64,000 nucleotides of DNA, taken from NCBI RefSeq assembly GCF_032854445.1, contig NC_088300.1, forward strand, positions 40,082,458 to 40,146,457. Reading direction: 5' to 3'. This DNA comes from Liolophura sinensis (Eukaryota > Mollusca > Polyplacophora > Chitonida > Chitonidae). Within the stretch, counting starts at the first letter, position 1. Each line of letters opens with the position of its first letter. The notes below the pieces were generated by a model. The model did not search any database. It was not told the DNA's origin and was given only the letters and a program-made list of their open reading frames with translations. A program made the position numbers and the translations under genes. Below are positions 1 through 48,840 of the stretch, piece by piece.

Positions 1-921
1 TTATCGTATATTAAATATGTGAAAAAAATCAGCTTAATCCAGGCTTACAGATGCCGCAATGTTTACACATGCACGATCCGGTATACAGATAACATTTTTT
101 TCACCTAAGCAGATCAAACTTTGGAAGTATACTAACATGAGTACCACAAAGAGGTAAGACTTTCCTTTGCCGTATCTGAACCGGCATTGAACTGAATGTA
201 TGGACTGTAGGTGTTACTACTCATTCAAACCACTTGAGCTCTACAGAACCTTGTGAGGTTATCTGATACCATTCCCTGTTACTGTTATGCACGTGCTGCA
301 GTTTAATGGTCACGGTCCACTGAGCAGTCGAGAATTAGTTGTTAACAATGAAGCCACGTGAATCACGAGCTGTATACATCAATGGCCAAAATAGCTCAGA
401 AGTGAATAACAACCACATGCAAAAGACAGCCTTCATCTTAACATCATTTAGGAAAGTACCGGTATCTTGCGACCGTGTCTAACCAAACGTTATTCTTCAG
501 ACATTGAATGCACTTATTTCAGCTTCTTCCAGTGTAATTCCTTTTCTAAAGGTTGAATTCTGTAAAAAAGCACAAAACGTCTTTTCCTGAAGCTTATATG
601 CTCTAGAAAGCACAAAATGTTCCTCAAGACACCCCTGTTGTGTAAATATCCACTGCTTTCCTTCTGTTCCAGCAAGCACAGTCCTATAATAAATGTTGGC
701 GAAAGATAAGCAGCGCAGGTGACGGAATAATAAATAGATTATATACATACCCACACGTAACAGGGTTTGTATACCCAGTATGTAATAAACTGTTTGCAAA
801 TCACATCGTTGAAAGAAAGGTAAGACTTATGGAATGTTAGCTGGAGCTCCTATTTACAAATACAGTGACGTGTAGGAACCAGAGGTCTCGACGTTAGGTA
901 GGCAGGGGTAACATCCAAGGC
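1..921. other. 3' flank of the membrane-protein gene, no gene seen
   Basis: AT-rich sequence. It should hold the 3' UTR of the minus-strand gene. A weak minus-strand poly(A) variant (ATTAAA) lies at 302-307. A 100-codon minus-strand open frame at 497-799 has no recognisable features. Confidence 0.4.
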
Positions 922-34142
<33,221 letters not shown>

Positions 34143-34696
34143 TCTGACCTGCCACGCCACGGTCAATGGAGGATTGCACTGAAGCACGAGGTCCCAGACC
34201 GACGGCAAACCTCGATTAAATAACGGTTAGTGCTCTGCGGAGCGCCATGGCCGGAAGGGAGGGGGTTGACCGGTCAAGTTAAGGCAAACCCTAGTCCCTA
34301 GTTAAGATCCCACTAACCGGATAACGGAAGCCACCGGACGTGGGCGAGATCTCGTGCTCTGGGTTCGGATTTCGGCCCAAAGTAGACTATAGCTCTCTCA
34401 GTTCTACCATACAGACATAATACTGCGTAAAACTTGTGTGACAAACCCAAGATTCATTTTCATTACAGTTATTATCTACAGCAGCTTTAGCCTATCATGG
34501 CATGTTTATTATTTCCAGATGCTGGAGGATAACCGATATTCTGTGATACAGACAGTTAACTCTAAAACCGTGACAACTTTCTTGAAAGTTCAACAGCATT
34601 CACTGGCATGATGATCGTCTTGTTTTCATACATGTATATTCTGCTTCGTTAAATAGACCAGCATTTATTTAGACGCATGCATGGCCGTCATGTGAA

Positions 34697-34857
34697 TTTA
34701 TTTATTTATTTATTTATTTATTTATTTGATTGTTGTTTCACGACGTACTCAAGAATATTTCGCTTATACGATGGCGGCCAGCATTATGGTGGGAGAAAGC
34801 CGGGGGGAACCCACGACCATCCGTAGGTCGCTGGCACAGCTTCCCGCGTGCGGCCAG
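34697..34857 (-). mobile_element. SINE, 5' truncated
   Basis: Minus-strand copy with an (AAAT)n tail at 34697-34730 and the central block up to 34857. It has lost its tRNA-like head. Confidence 0.8.
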
Positions 34858-37260
34858 TTTTTTCTATAAACACTCACACAGGTTCCATGAAAATGTAACA
34901 CCCCATTACTGATGGATATAAAACGGCGTCATGAATGCGAAGTGATTGATTGACTGGCGAAACAAGATGCGACAAATGATTTCCGAAATATATGTGTTAT
35001 TTTAATAACAACAATGAAGGCCTGTGTAATCCAAAGGTAATGGTTAGGGACCTAAATGGAAGTTACGTGGACCGGACTGTGTATTTTATATGTTGTATTT
35101 AAAAACTGATTTGCCGTATATCAGCGGCAGGTAAAACTGTTGACACTGGTTTTACATTGGTACATCAACATGTATGTCATCTAGAGAAAGTAATGAAAAC
35201 GTCGCTTTGAAAGTGCTCCGTTAATTGCGTTGTTTGAATTTTTTGGAGTACCGTACGCATAAAATCAACTCAAAATATGCCTGCATGAGTGGTACAATGA
35301 TAACGTGATAAAGTAAGTGTAATTCAAAGCTCGATGGAAAACTGTACTCAAACCGATTTTTATTTATTTGTGTAGAATTATTGATCCGCAATAAAAAGCA
35401 GATAAAGTAGGATAGAATACATGTACGGTTGTACGATGGCCTTTTCGGACCACACGTAAGTGAGGAGAGCTTACAACACTTTATTAATAGAAATTTCCCT
35501 TTGCCCACGGGACATCTTGAAATTAGCTATTTTCTGTAAAAAAAAAGAAAAAAAAACTGGGGATCATTCTAATAAGTTAATAAATAATAATTCGAAGGAC
35601 TACTGAATACAGCTCGCTGTTACCTTTCATTTGAGGCACATCAGGCTACTTTTGAGTTCGTGCGGGCCTGCACTTTAAGGCCGCGTTTCGTACATGTTTA
35701 CATTTGGACTTATCTCCCTTGCTTGGAGCTCTCCTGACTACCAGTCTTTTCAGTGGGGGAGCGTGAGACGTCAGGTACTAACGAAAATAGCAAACAACAA
35801 ATCCTGTGCAATCCTCGATTATAGTCCACTCATCATTGTCAGTTCGCATGCGAGATGTAATTATGATTAAATGTACCTTCAAAATCAATGCCTTTGTAGT
35901 CCAAGAAATGCCGAAAACTAGAATAAACATCGGATTGAACATGATGATGGTGACTATAAACCAGTATTACAACATCAACGCTGTACGTGTGAAGGGGTTT
36001 CAGCAAATTGCGGATGGTCGTGGGTTTTCCCCGTGCTCTGACCGATTCCCTCCCACCTTAATGCTGGCCACCGTCGAATAAGTGAAAGATTCGTGGAAGC
36101 GGCGTAAAAGATCAATCAAATAAATAAATACAACACCAACGTCAAATTTAAGTAACACATTCTCACAGTGGGAGTACTACGAAAAAAGGCCTTTTCTTTG
36201 ATCTATTCGGACGTAGCCCCGTTATAGAATTTTAAGTAAATTCGATTTAGAATAGATTTATTATAAACATGAAGACTGCCACGATATACTGTAAATGCCT
36301 TTTTATTCGCAGGCATAAAATCTTGCCGATTTGGTATGAAGACATAGCCTATTCGCTAAAATCAACTTTACCGGATATTAACAGAATTTTTGGACAACTG
36401 ATAAACAAAAATCAAACTTCAATACAGAAACGTCAAGTAATAAAACAACTCAAGCATTCAAGTAACAATGTTATCAGTTAAACTTGTTTGTACCGGTCTG
36501 ATGTGGCAAAAATTCCATACAATACAGTAGCTTGATCAGACAATGGAAGTTCATTCTCCTGAGCTTTTAATCTTTTGAAGACTGTTGATCTTTATATGAC
36601 AAAGCCCTTGACTGCTGTGTGAGCAAATATTCATGTCACTCACTGCGTGAGACGACGAAGGATTAAATGTGATCTAAATAAATCCCACTGTTTAATTCTC
36701 ATGCATGAGCAGTCTGCGTGAAACTCCAAGTGAACTGTGACAGATTTTAGTAAATTTCTCTGAAATCATCATTATGAAAAGGAAGTTTGAAGTGTGGAAA
36801 CCCCCGAGCGATGTATCGGGCGCGTCGGAAATCTGATCTGACTGGTAGGCAAGTACAGTCGATATGAAAACAGCCTCTCATCATGTGTATATTGTATCAC
36901 GTACACACGCCCAGTACAAATTTTCAATTTGTGTGGGTCTAACGGTGGCAATAAATCAGCAACAACATCGCGTTGTGGCGATACTTAGATGGACCTAAGC
37001 CTCCTTAAAAGAAAGCAAGATTAACTGATGATCAATTAAGCTGGATTTATGAAAGCCGGAATTCATTCTAATTAGGTATTTCTAATTAACTTGTTTGAAA
37101 AAGTATTAGAACGGTAGTGCTTGTTAACGAATTTATAACTGTAACGCATGCTACATTAATAAATTACTTACATGGGTTTTATATTCCATGGCACTTATTT
37201 TCGCGGAAATGTGTTTGCCGCAGAGTCCGCGAATGTTAGTACCATGTTAAAAGGCATTTG
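34858..37260. other. Intergenic, no gene seen
   Basis: AT-rich region between the start of the minus-strand membrane-protein gene and RPL26. It contains one SINE fragment (35982-36130) and otherwise no supported feature. Confidence 0.45.
35982..36130 (+). mobile_element. SINE, 5' truncated
   Basis: Contains GCGGATGGTCGTGGGTTTTC, GCTGGCCACCGTCGAATAAG and a tail with ATCAATCAAATAAATAAA. Confidence 0.8.
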
Positions 37261-37261
37261 C

Positions 37262-37320
37262 AGTTCTCTTCTCGAAGAAAGCCGCCATCTTCCCACTGCT
37301 CCACTGTGAAGCAGGAAATG
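37262..37320 (+). promoter_or_regulatory. Possible RPL26 promoter / 5' UTR
   Basis: A pyrimidine run (TTCTCTTCTC) is followed by GCCGCCATCTTCC at 37281-37293. That motif matches the YY1 site common near start sites of animal ribosomal protein genes, and the pyrimidine run could be a 5'-TOP start. It is 2.5 kb upstream of the RPL26 ATG exon. I could not identify a convincing donor, so the link to RPL26 is inference. Confidence 0.35.
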
Positions 37321-38647
37321 TGCGTAGCTGCTCAACAACGTGGCATTAGCTGAGGAGCGTATACCTATGGCTATGATATATGTATTCTAGATCGAGTAGG
37401 GCCCTATGGTGGTGGTGTGGTGTGTGCGGAAAGCAGGTCTTTAGGTTGGTGTCTTTTTATTTGCGCGAGACTTGTTCAGTAGTAAAAACAATTGGTCTGG
37501 ACCTTTGTTGAGTACTATATTAACATTGTAAGCGTCAAGACTCCAGGGATGCTAGGCCAATGTAAGAAAAGGAATTATAGTGTTTCGGGCTAGTACGGAC
37601 GTACTTTAGTATTTAACGGTGACAGAAGTAGTGAAAACTTGTCAAATACCAACTTCACCATATTTTTGTGCGTAATATTTCCTTCCAGGAACCACTCTTG
37701 GTTGCTAGACTGTTTGATACCTTCAGAGTGAATTTAGTGACCCAAAAAATTATAAACAGGATAACAATGAAAATTTAATTTAATTTAATTTAAGTTATAT
37801 TTTTGTTTTATTTCATGGTCTTAGGTAAATCTAGCCTATCACCTTTTACATATTTACACATCTCTATGAATCGCTTAATACATGTACATGTAAAATTAAA
37901 TGATAAAATCAGTGACAGTATGCAGAGAAAATTAATTTAAAAAAAAGCCACACCCAAAGTGTAGCAGTCAAATGGCAATTGCATCGTTGAACACAGGTGA
38001 CATTTCTGACAAGTTGTTAGATGCTCACCCATTGGTCCATAGCAGAGACACAGCCAATGGAATGGCGTGTATCATAGCGACATTCTCTGGAAGCCAGCGT
38101 GTGTTGGTATCCGCTTTTCTTTCACTTTTACCAGCATGCTGAAGATTGATCAAACTTAAGACTATGAACTCGCACTTTGTTTACACATCCCTAATTCACG
38201 AGAGTTTTTATCTGTGTTTAAAGCCTAAGTTTTCATTAGTGCTTTTAAAATTTAGCTGGCCTGCCGAACTTCCTCATGCCAGTCCTGCCAGCCCAGCAAA
38301 GTTTTTACTATCAACAAGCCAGCCAGGCAGCGGTTATTTTGACTAGCCAAACTACATCCAATTGGATAATAGCTGTTTTACTGGCAAACGGGTTAAATTT
38401 TCAACAATCAAAGACAGTGTAACTGGCTCCTGGCACCATTGTTGTTGATGATAACACTGAAGTTGGTCTTCGATGAACTCCATGCTTGGCTGCTTACTGC
38501 AAATTAAACTCTCTATTTGCCTACACAGTGTTGTATAAGATGCATGGCTTGTTACAGGAACAGCTGAGCCATGCATGACATATCTAGAAGTGTTTTCTCA
38601 GATTTAACCGGGCAAATCACTGCTACACAGTTTACTAGCTAAATGCT

Positions 38648-38857
38648 ATCACCAATGCGGTGGCTGTGAGTTCAAGTCCAGCTCATGCTGGCTTCCTCTC
38701 CGGCCGTAAGTGGGAAGGTCTACCAGCAACCTGCGGATGGTTGTGGGTTTCCCCCGGACTGCGCCCGGTTTCCTCACACCATAATGCTGGCCACCGTCGT
38801 ATAAGTGAAATATTCTTGAGTACAGTGTAAAACACCAATCAAATAATTAAATAAATA
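38648..38857 (+). mobile_element. SINE, lacking the first part of its head
   Basis: From CACCAATGCGGTGGCTGTGA (B-box side of the head) through the central block to ACACCAATCAAATAATTAAA. Confidence 0.85.
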
Positions 38858-39781
38858 CTAGCTAAATGCATGATCTAGATGGCACTCAGTGTGCTATTTT
38901 AAAATTCTGACATTCATCGTAACACCTCCCCACGCCTCTCAAAAAACATGATGCAGATTTCAAACTCTCCTCTAGATATTTCTAGACATGGTAGAAGCAT
39001 TGTGGGATCTTAATAAGATATTAGTATGCCTTTTGGCACAAACTTGCAAAAGACTTAAAAGAAAAAAATAACTCCAAAGTCAAGGGTATGTGTGCTGAAT
39101 GAAAATTTGCTGGATTCACCCACTCATGAATGTCCATTCTGTAGACGACTATGCCGCACCCTTAACTTCCTGTGTATGCATGATCACCACCACTATGCAC
39201 AACTTTTCATTAACGAGTAACCCGCGTAAAACCTACAGTTCAGTTACCCCCTCCTAGGTAACTAAATACTAGTCTGTCAGTTGGTAGACCAGTCAAGCTG
39301 TTGGGTAATGCCATCCTCAGAATGGGAGTTGCCATGATTCCGTGGCATGCACTGTTCTTGGGGCCCCAAGCGGCACTAGGTGGTCTTACACGAAGTTCAT
39401 TGCTTTCAGTGAATATGGCAGTGGCATACTGCACACTGTGCTCCCTCTGGTGAATATCTGTGAACCAGATGTTAGTATATCCATCTGTTACTTGCTCAAG
39501 GCACGGGGCACTGTATCCATGGATTAAAATAACTGTCGCTGTATAACTGAAATATTTTGTCATGGCATTAAACCACAGTATTATAATGCGCATGTTTGGC
39601 GCAAAATGCAGCTGTTAGCATGGTCCAAGAGCCTGCAAGATCTACATTGCAAACTGTTAAATTGTAGTTCAGGAAACTTTTTCTGTTTCTGTTTTTATAT
39701 TGTCGGTTTACGATTTCTGCATAATATTGGCATATTACACATAATGGTTACTAATAATTTGCCATGTAAACTTTTTTCAGA

Positions 39782-42466
<2,685 letters not shown>

Positions 42467-42488
42467 ACACTTTCAAGCAACTGATTAT

Positions 42489-42494
42489 AATAAA
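42489..42494 (+). promoter_or_regulatory. Poly(A) signal of RPL26
   Basis: AATAAA 23 bp after the stop codon, followed by a GT/T-rich stretch. Confidence 0.8.
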
Positions 42495-43408
42495 ACCTTT
42501 GGGGCCCTCTGTATCTACTTGTCTGGCTTCAGTTTATTCTGAATTTCCTTCACTTTTTTAATCTCACCTTCCGAAATAAGATGTATGGTGAGAGATGAAT
42601 CAGATATTGTTGGTGTCCGTGTCGGTGTCCAGTTTGGTTTAACGTTTTGGCCAATCATAGGGTTGCAGTGCTCACCCATAGTACACAACATGGCCAGTCA
42701 TCGGTAAGAATATGCATATCAAAGACCAAGGAAATCATTTACCTTATAGTTCAAGATTTTGCTCAGCCATTCACAGGGTTGCAATTGCCTCGCATAGAAA
42801 ATGGATTGCCAAATCCAGTTCATGATTTGCATATCAAAGACCTCTGTGGTAAATTTGTACATTAACTCCCCACAGTGTCTTTTTACCATCACAATGATTT
42901 ACAACTCTATAACATGTGAAAGTCACTGCTCTGCAATCCTTACACATATGATAAACAGTCATAGTTGTGACAGTATAATTATTTTGGTCTTGATTTAACG
43001 GACAGACCTTACCACTATATAATCAGAGGATAATATCTGTGTATGACAGTGTCAGTCATTCTACTTTTGAGGTTTAGGGGTTAATGTTTGAACGTATCGC
43101 CTAACTTGAACATCATGCAGTTTTACGAACTGCTCAATCAGGCGAGCTACCAGTATTCATCTGAATGCCCTGTTTGTCCTCATTTTGGATCTTGTCACTC
43201 TCCACGTGAAAACCCTCTTCTCGCCATGATATGGCTATAGTACTGGCTGATGAGGTGTAAGGGCATCTTTCAGTTTATTCCCGAGGTGTCCAAGTTGATG
43301 ATTATTACGGATGGCTATTAAAGGGGAATTATGGCCATTCCAGTGGGAATGTCTTTGTTGTATGTGGTTCTTCATCAATGAAACCCTATGACATCGTGAA
43401 TTTAGTAG

Positions 43409-43586
43409 TATGTATTTATGTGTGCTTAGGATTTTACGTCGTTCTAAACGTTCTTTCAGTCCTATAAGGACATCGTTAAGTGTGACCAAACATTAGATGT
43501 GGCAGGGCTAGTCCATGCCGTCAAAAGTCTTGCCGCCACTGAAGTGTCGCGCCGAAGACACCAGACACGACACACCTCCCAGTCAC
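43409..43586 (-). mobile_element. Second SINE family, diverged copy
   Basis: On the minus strand it reads GTGTCTGGTGTCTTCGGCGC, GGCATGGACTAGCCCTGCCA, an ACGACGTAAAATCCTAAGCA end and a short (CATA)n-like tail. Confidence 0.6.
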
Positions 43587-43833
43587 ATTACATTGAAACG
43601 AGGACAACCAGTTTCCGTGTTATAATTCCGCAGAGCCGAGCCCCAAGCAAGGCAACAATATGTACGGTTTTTAGTTTTTTTGTTTAAGCCTTTGATATGA
43701 CACGACCTGGGGATTTAGTAATAGGAACATGGTTAGTTTGACCAAATCCAAATGTGAGAATGATCATTAGAGTTGCAGGCAGCACATGGAAAATCATTCC
43801 CATAAACTTTTCCTTCATGGTTTCCGTCAGCTT

Positions 43834-43893
43834 CACGTATAAGAGAAATATTTTTGAGTACGGCGTAAACACCAATCAAGTAAATAAATAAAT
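43834..43893 (+). mobile_element. SINE 3'-end fragment
   Basis: GTATAAGAGAAATATTTTTG, AGTACGGCGTAAACACCAAT and an AAGTAAATAAATAAAT tail. Confidence 0.7.
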
Positions 43894-44731
43894 CCACGCA
43901 GAGACATTAAAATAAGTCGAAGAGAAGTTTGAAGTTTTTTTACGTCATAATGATACATCGAATGGAGAAATGACAGGGGGCTCAGTAGGCCTCTAAGCCT
44001 TCAGTGATAAAGCCGTTCATTCACGTGTGTTCAGACGCAGCCCTTAATGACATTACATGGGGTAGGACATACGTCTTTTACCCAGGGTAGGACATAGGTC
44101 TTCAACTTTGAATTTCCAAACAGGAACTTGGAACTGTAGCGAGCCGTAAAAGTGACATGGTGACATCTTTTTGTTAACCGCCGACTTTTAAAGTCGGGCA
44201 CCCGAGGTTAGTGACACGTCGTATGCCATCAAACAGCCAATTTGGCTGCTACAGACGAGCATCTCTGTGATGACTTCATATTTGACTAGGGTCGTTACCG
44301 TAACATAAATAACTTTAGATCTTGAACAGGGGTTAAAATGGACATGATCGCCAACACAGGTCAATTCCTATCTCTTTAAAAACACATGATTCTCAGCTGC
44401 AGTGCTTGTGAACTACTTATATGACTTGCTTGACGGGCACGACAAGGTCTACGCAGAGACAGTGACGTACTGAAAGAAAAGAAGAGTACGCCGCTTTAGA
44501 CCGACTTGTTTAAGGAAGGCAACGCATTTCCGTATATCAACGAGGCAGATTATTAATATACAGATTTCAGAGAGACATATATGGACTAAATGAAAGTAAA
44601 ATAAAAAATAAAGCGTGCAGCCCCGCCCTTTTATAGCCTAGTTGAGTTCTATCAATCTCAACTGCAACAGTTATATGTGTGTGACGCTATTCCAATACAT
44701 GTACTTCATCCAGGCTAGGTGGAACTAAGGT

Positions 44732-44733
<2 letters not shown>

Positions 44734-44803
<70 letters not shown>

Positions 44804-44807
44804 TATC
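44734..44807. repeat. TA dinucleotide microsatellite
   Basis: (TA)n of about 36 units with one G interruption. Confidence 0.97.
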
Positions 44808-45225
44808 CCTTAACTTTATGTCACATACATGTGTAAGGACGGCTGTGATAAGTTTTAATCTTATCGTAATATTTGGTTGAATGTTTACTTTATTAGTAAT
44901 AATCCCAGATTATTGGACGTTATACTGTAAATCGTGTTGGCGTTTCGCGTGGTCTAAAAGAACATTTTGGGACTGAAAAAGTATAATTTGCAAGCGACAG
45001 AAGTTAATTTACCAAATCATAATGGTACTGACGATCAGACAGTAGCCCCCCATATATAGATGAGATTATAGTCTAACCCTTATAACTGGTTATGTCGAGG
45101 CCCCGATTAGGTTAAAAATTAAAAATTTCTCTTCCCCCAAAATTTTTTTACTTCACCATGTATTTTTTTTTGTCTTCAAAAAGCTTATTTTCACCATGTC
45201 ACTTTTAAGGCTCCGTAGAACTGGG

Positions 45226-45441
45226 AGCCAACTTCATATCTGAATATCGAACCGGGAGGCGGGAGTTAACTTCACATCTGAATAGGCGGGAGTTAACTTC
45301 ACATCTGAAGATCGAACCGGGAGGCGGGAGTTAACTTCACATCTGAATATCAAACAGGAAGGCGGGAGTTAACTTCACATCTGAATATCAAACAGGAAGG
45401 CGGGAGTTAACTTCACATCTGAATATCGAGACGGGAGTTAA
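45226..45441 (+). repeat. 38-bp minisatellite, about five to six units
   Basis: Unit includes GGCGGGAGTTAACTTCACAT and CTGAATATC, alternating with GAACCGGGA or AAACAGGAA; some units are deleted. Confidence 0.88.
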
Positions 45442-47477
45442 CTTCACTGTTCAGTACATGAGCAACTTTCCTGAGCAGAGCAGATAGTGATCTTTCATTC
45501 ATTGGGCGTAATTAGTTTGCAGGGTTACCTAAATTGAATATACTAAATGATGGTGACAGCAATGGGTATTTGAAGAGAGGGCTAAGTTACTGATTTAAAC
45601 ATATGAACAATAGAAGAAACATACAACAGATTGACAAGTGAGGGTTACATTGTTGATTAAGCAAGTGAACAATAAATGAAACATACAATAGAGGAAACAT
45701 ACATCAGATAAACAATACACATTAACAACTATGGGCAGAAGTGTCAGTCAGGATGGGATGATAGTCTAGCGTCTGTCTGCTGAGATGAGATCACTGTAGG
45801 CAGGGGGGACTAGAAATCCATTGTCTCGGTTCGTGTATCTTGTCAGTGTTGTCAATCTGTTGTATGTCTCTTCTATTGTTAATGTACTGAAATCATCAAC
45901 TTAGCCCTCTCTTTAAATACCCATTACTGTCACCAACTGATCATTAACCTTGAAAACGGGTTTTCGTACCTATAGGCCTACGTCGCTCACCGAATAAATA
46001 GGAGTTGTGATCCATAAATTTGTTATGTTATCCAACTCAACTTCTAAATGCCACTGAAAGATTTCATATACATAGAACGTTCTCACAGCAGTGTGTTTAC
46101 TCTTCCAGTGATCATCTATTTGTTAGCGTATGTATTTGTTTATATCACACTCAACAGTTTTGTTATTTCCTCGCTAGTCGTTTTTATTGTGCGCATCAAA
46201 GTGTATATGAACGGAGTGGTAGGGAAACCATACAGGCTGATACCTCGTCAGGTCTGCAAGCCTGCAATGTGGATTATCTTTGATTCAGTGTTCCACGAAA
46301 TGTGCGTGCTCGTATCCGGTTCACAGAGACAATATTTAATGTGATGGGCAACGAGAGTGATGTAAGACTTATAAGTGCGTCCCGTCTATATTTTCCCCTT
46401 GCCCAGGATATATTTTTTTTGTTTCAAAAAATTAAATTTTCACAACATATAACCTATCAAGAAAGGAATGCATAAATTGTATAACGAACACATTGTTAAA
46501 TAAAGAGCCGGCGAAATGATCGATAGAGCCTAAAAGCAGATGTATCCTAAACATATACCATGCGAATCGGGACGTTTTATACAACCCACAGGCCTACTGC
46601 ATACAGACGTACGTAGATGAGAACTATCATGTCAGTGTTATCCCTTACCAAAGTTTGCAGCAAACTGAATGTCGATATAAATTAGCTTTCCGACCCAGCC
46701 AAAACCTAAAAAATGATGACACTTTTCCTTTTTTTTTCTCTTTCCTTTTTTTTTTGGTCACTGATCTTCGTTTTTCGGTGAGAGTAATCTGACATTGATT
46801 TTTGCGCTATGCCCCAAACTGGAGAGTGAACTTATCAAAGCTGACTGCCGAACTAATTCCTTAAGAGATCTTCAACAATGACAGTTGATTACATTTGAAA
46901 GGCTTCCATGAACACATTGTCGATATGTTGTGTGCAGACAAATTGGCAACAGTTGATGGTCTTTTTCCGATAGATGCCTTCCGGCAATATGTCTACCGAT
47001 GCAATTCACGCCATGTTGGTTGTGTACGAATAATTGGCGCATGGAGTGCTCACGTCATTGACGGCAAAATAATAATGCAAAGCATAAAGGTTTTCCTCAA
47101 CAGCCTTAGATTCAACAAACACTAACTTCTTGGAAAACCAGTAGCCACTGACATTTTTTTTCTCCCTGCTAATTTACAGAGAATTTTAAACTGTCATTTA
47201 CTGTTCTCATTTAACATCCATGAAGTAGCCGCTGTTTCGTACTTCCAGGTAGGTTATATCATATCCATCCATCCAATCTTTCCTCCCATTTACCATCCAC
47301 ACATTTGTTTCTCTGTTCACCTATATAGTCACGCGTCATGCTTGCCATTCTGGCCATATTCATGTTTAACAGATGTCCTTAGAAGGTTTGACAATCTGTT
47401 CCACAATTGAGGTCCTTTTGCTTTGAAGGAGTAACGTGAAAGTTCAGACAGAAAGTAAGGACGGTAAAGACGGTGCT
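45442..47477. other. Intergenic, no gene seen
   Basis: AT-rich. A hydrophobic 98-codon plus-strand frame (46048-46344) and a 76-codon frame (46895-47125) have no recognisable domain or splice context and are not called. Confidence 0.4.
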
Positions 47478-48275
47478 GGTTTCCATTTGGTTCTGTTCGG
47501 TGTGTGCTCTGGTTTCCATCTGATTCTGATCGGTGTGTGCGTTGGTTTACATCTGGTTCTGTCCGGGTTGTGCGCTGGTTTACATCTGGTTCTGCCTGGT
47601 TTGTGTGCTGGTTTCCATCTGGTTCTGCCCGATGTATGCTCTGGTTTACATCTGGTTCTGCCCGGTTTGTGTTCTGGTTTGCATCTGGTTCTGCCCGATG
47701 TGTCGCCTGGTTCTCTCTGGTTCTACCCGTTTTGTGCACTGGTTTATGCCTGGCTCTGTTTGATGTGCGTGCATCTGGTTCTGCCAGTTTTGTGAGCTGG
47801 TTTCCATCAGGTTCTGTCCTGTGTGTGTGCTGGTTTAAATCTGGTTTTGCCTAGTGTGTGCTGTGGTTCCATCTGGTTCTGCCCGTTGTGAGCGCTAGAT
47901 TACACCTGGTTCTGTTCGGTGTGTGCGCTGGTTTCAAATCTGATTCTGCCGGGTGTGTGCGCTGGGTGTACATCTGGATGTGTTCGGTGTGTACCCTGGT
48001 TCCATCTGGTTCTGCCCATTTTGTGCGCTGGTTTCCATCTTTTGCTGCTAAGTGTGTGCGCTGATTTACATCTGAATCTGCTCGGTGCGTGCGCTGGTTT
48101 CCATCTGGTTCTGCTGGATATGTGCGCTGGTTTCCATTTGGTTCTGCTCGATGTATACGCTGACCTCTACATGACTCTGCTCGGTTTTTGCAATGACTTT
48201 CATTTGGCTATTCCCGGTTCATGAGCTGGCTATGCTAGATTTTACGCTGGTTTCCACATGGCTATGTCCAGTTTG
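47478..48275 (+). repeat. 33-bp minisatellite, left array (about 24 units)
   Basis: Degenerate 33-bp unit containing GTGTGCGCTGGTTTCCATCT and GGTTCTGCCCG. Because 33 is divisible by three, 11-residue repeats appear in every open frame, but these are broken by stops and length changes. Confidence 0.9.
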
Positions 48276-48410
48276 TGCACTTTGGTTGAAAAAGAATTGT
48301 CAATGTTCTACTGATCGTAACTACCGTGTGCAAGCCCAAGCTCAAGTTATTGCTTTATAATACCGCTATTGTTACTTATATTGTTGTTGGTATTTTTATT
48401 ATTTCTGAAC

Positions 48411-48840
48411 TGTTCATGTCCTGGCTTCCACCTGGCTCTCAGCGGTTCATGTGCCGGCTTCTACATGGCTGTGAAGGGCTCATGTGCTGACTTCCACCTG
48501 GCTCTCAGCGGTTCATGTCCCAGCTTCTACATGGCTCTGAAGGGCTCATGTGCTGACTTCCACCCGGCTCTCAGTGGTTCATGTGCCGGCTTCTACATGG
48601 TTCTGAAGGGCTCATGTGCTGACTTTCACCTGGCTCTCAGCGGTTCATGTGCCGGCTTCTACATGGCTCTGAAGGGCTCATGTGCTGACTTCCACCCGGC
48701 TCTGAAGAATTCATGTGCTGGCTTCCACCTGGCCCTGAAACGTTCATGTGCCAGATTCCACGTGGCTCTGAACGGTTTATGTGCTGGTTTCCACCTGGCT
48801 CCGCTGGACTTTGCGTTGGTTTCCATCTGGCTCTGCTATC
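48411..48840 (+). repeat. 33/66-bp minisatellite, right array
   Basis: Six or more 66-bp dimers made of two 33-bp halves: TTCATGTGCCGGCTTCTACA with TGGCTCTGAAGGG, and CTCATGTGCTGACTTCCACC with TGGCTCTCAGCGG. The halves resemble the 33-bp unit of the left array. Confidence 0.92.

Larger units (their letters stand above)
42530..45225. other. Intergenic, no gene seen
   Basis: AT-rich, with SINE fragments (43409-43586, 43834-43893) and a TA microsatellite. No open frame here looks like a protein. Confidence 0.45.
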
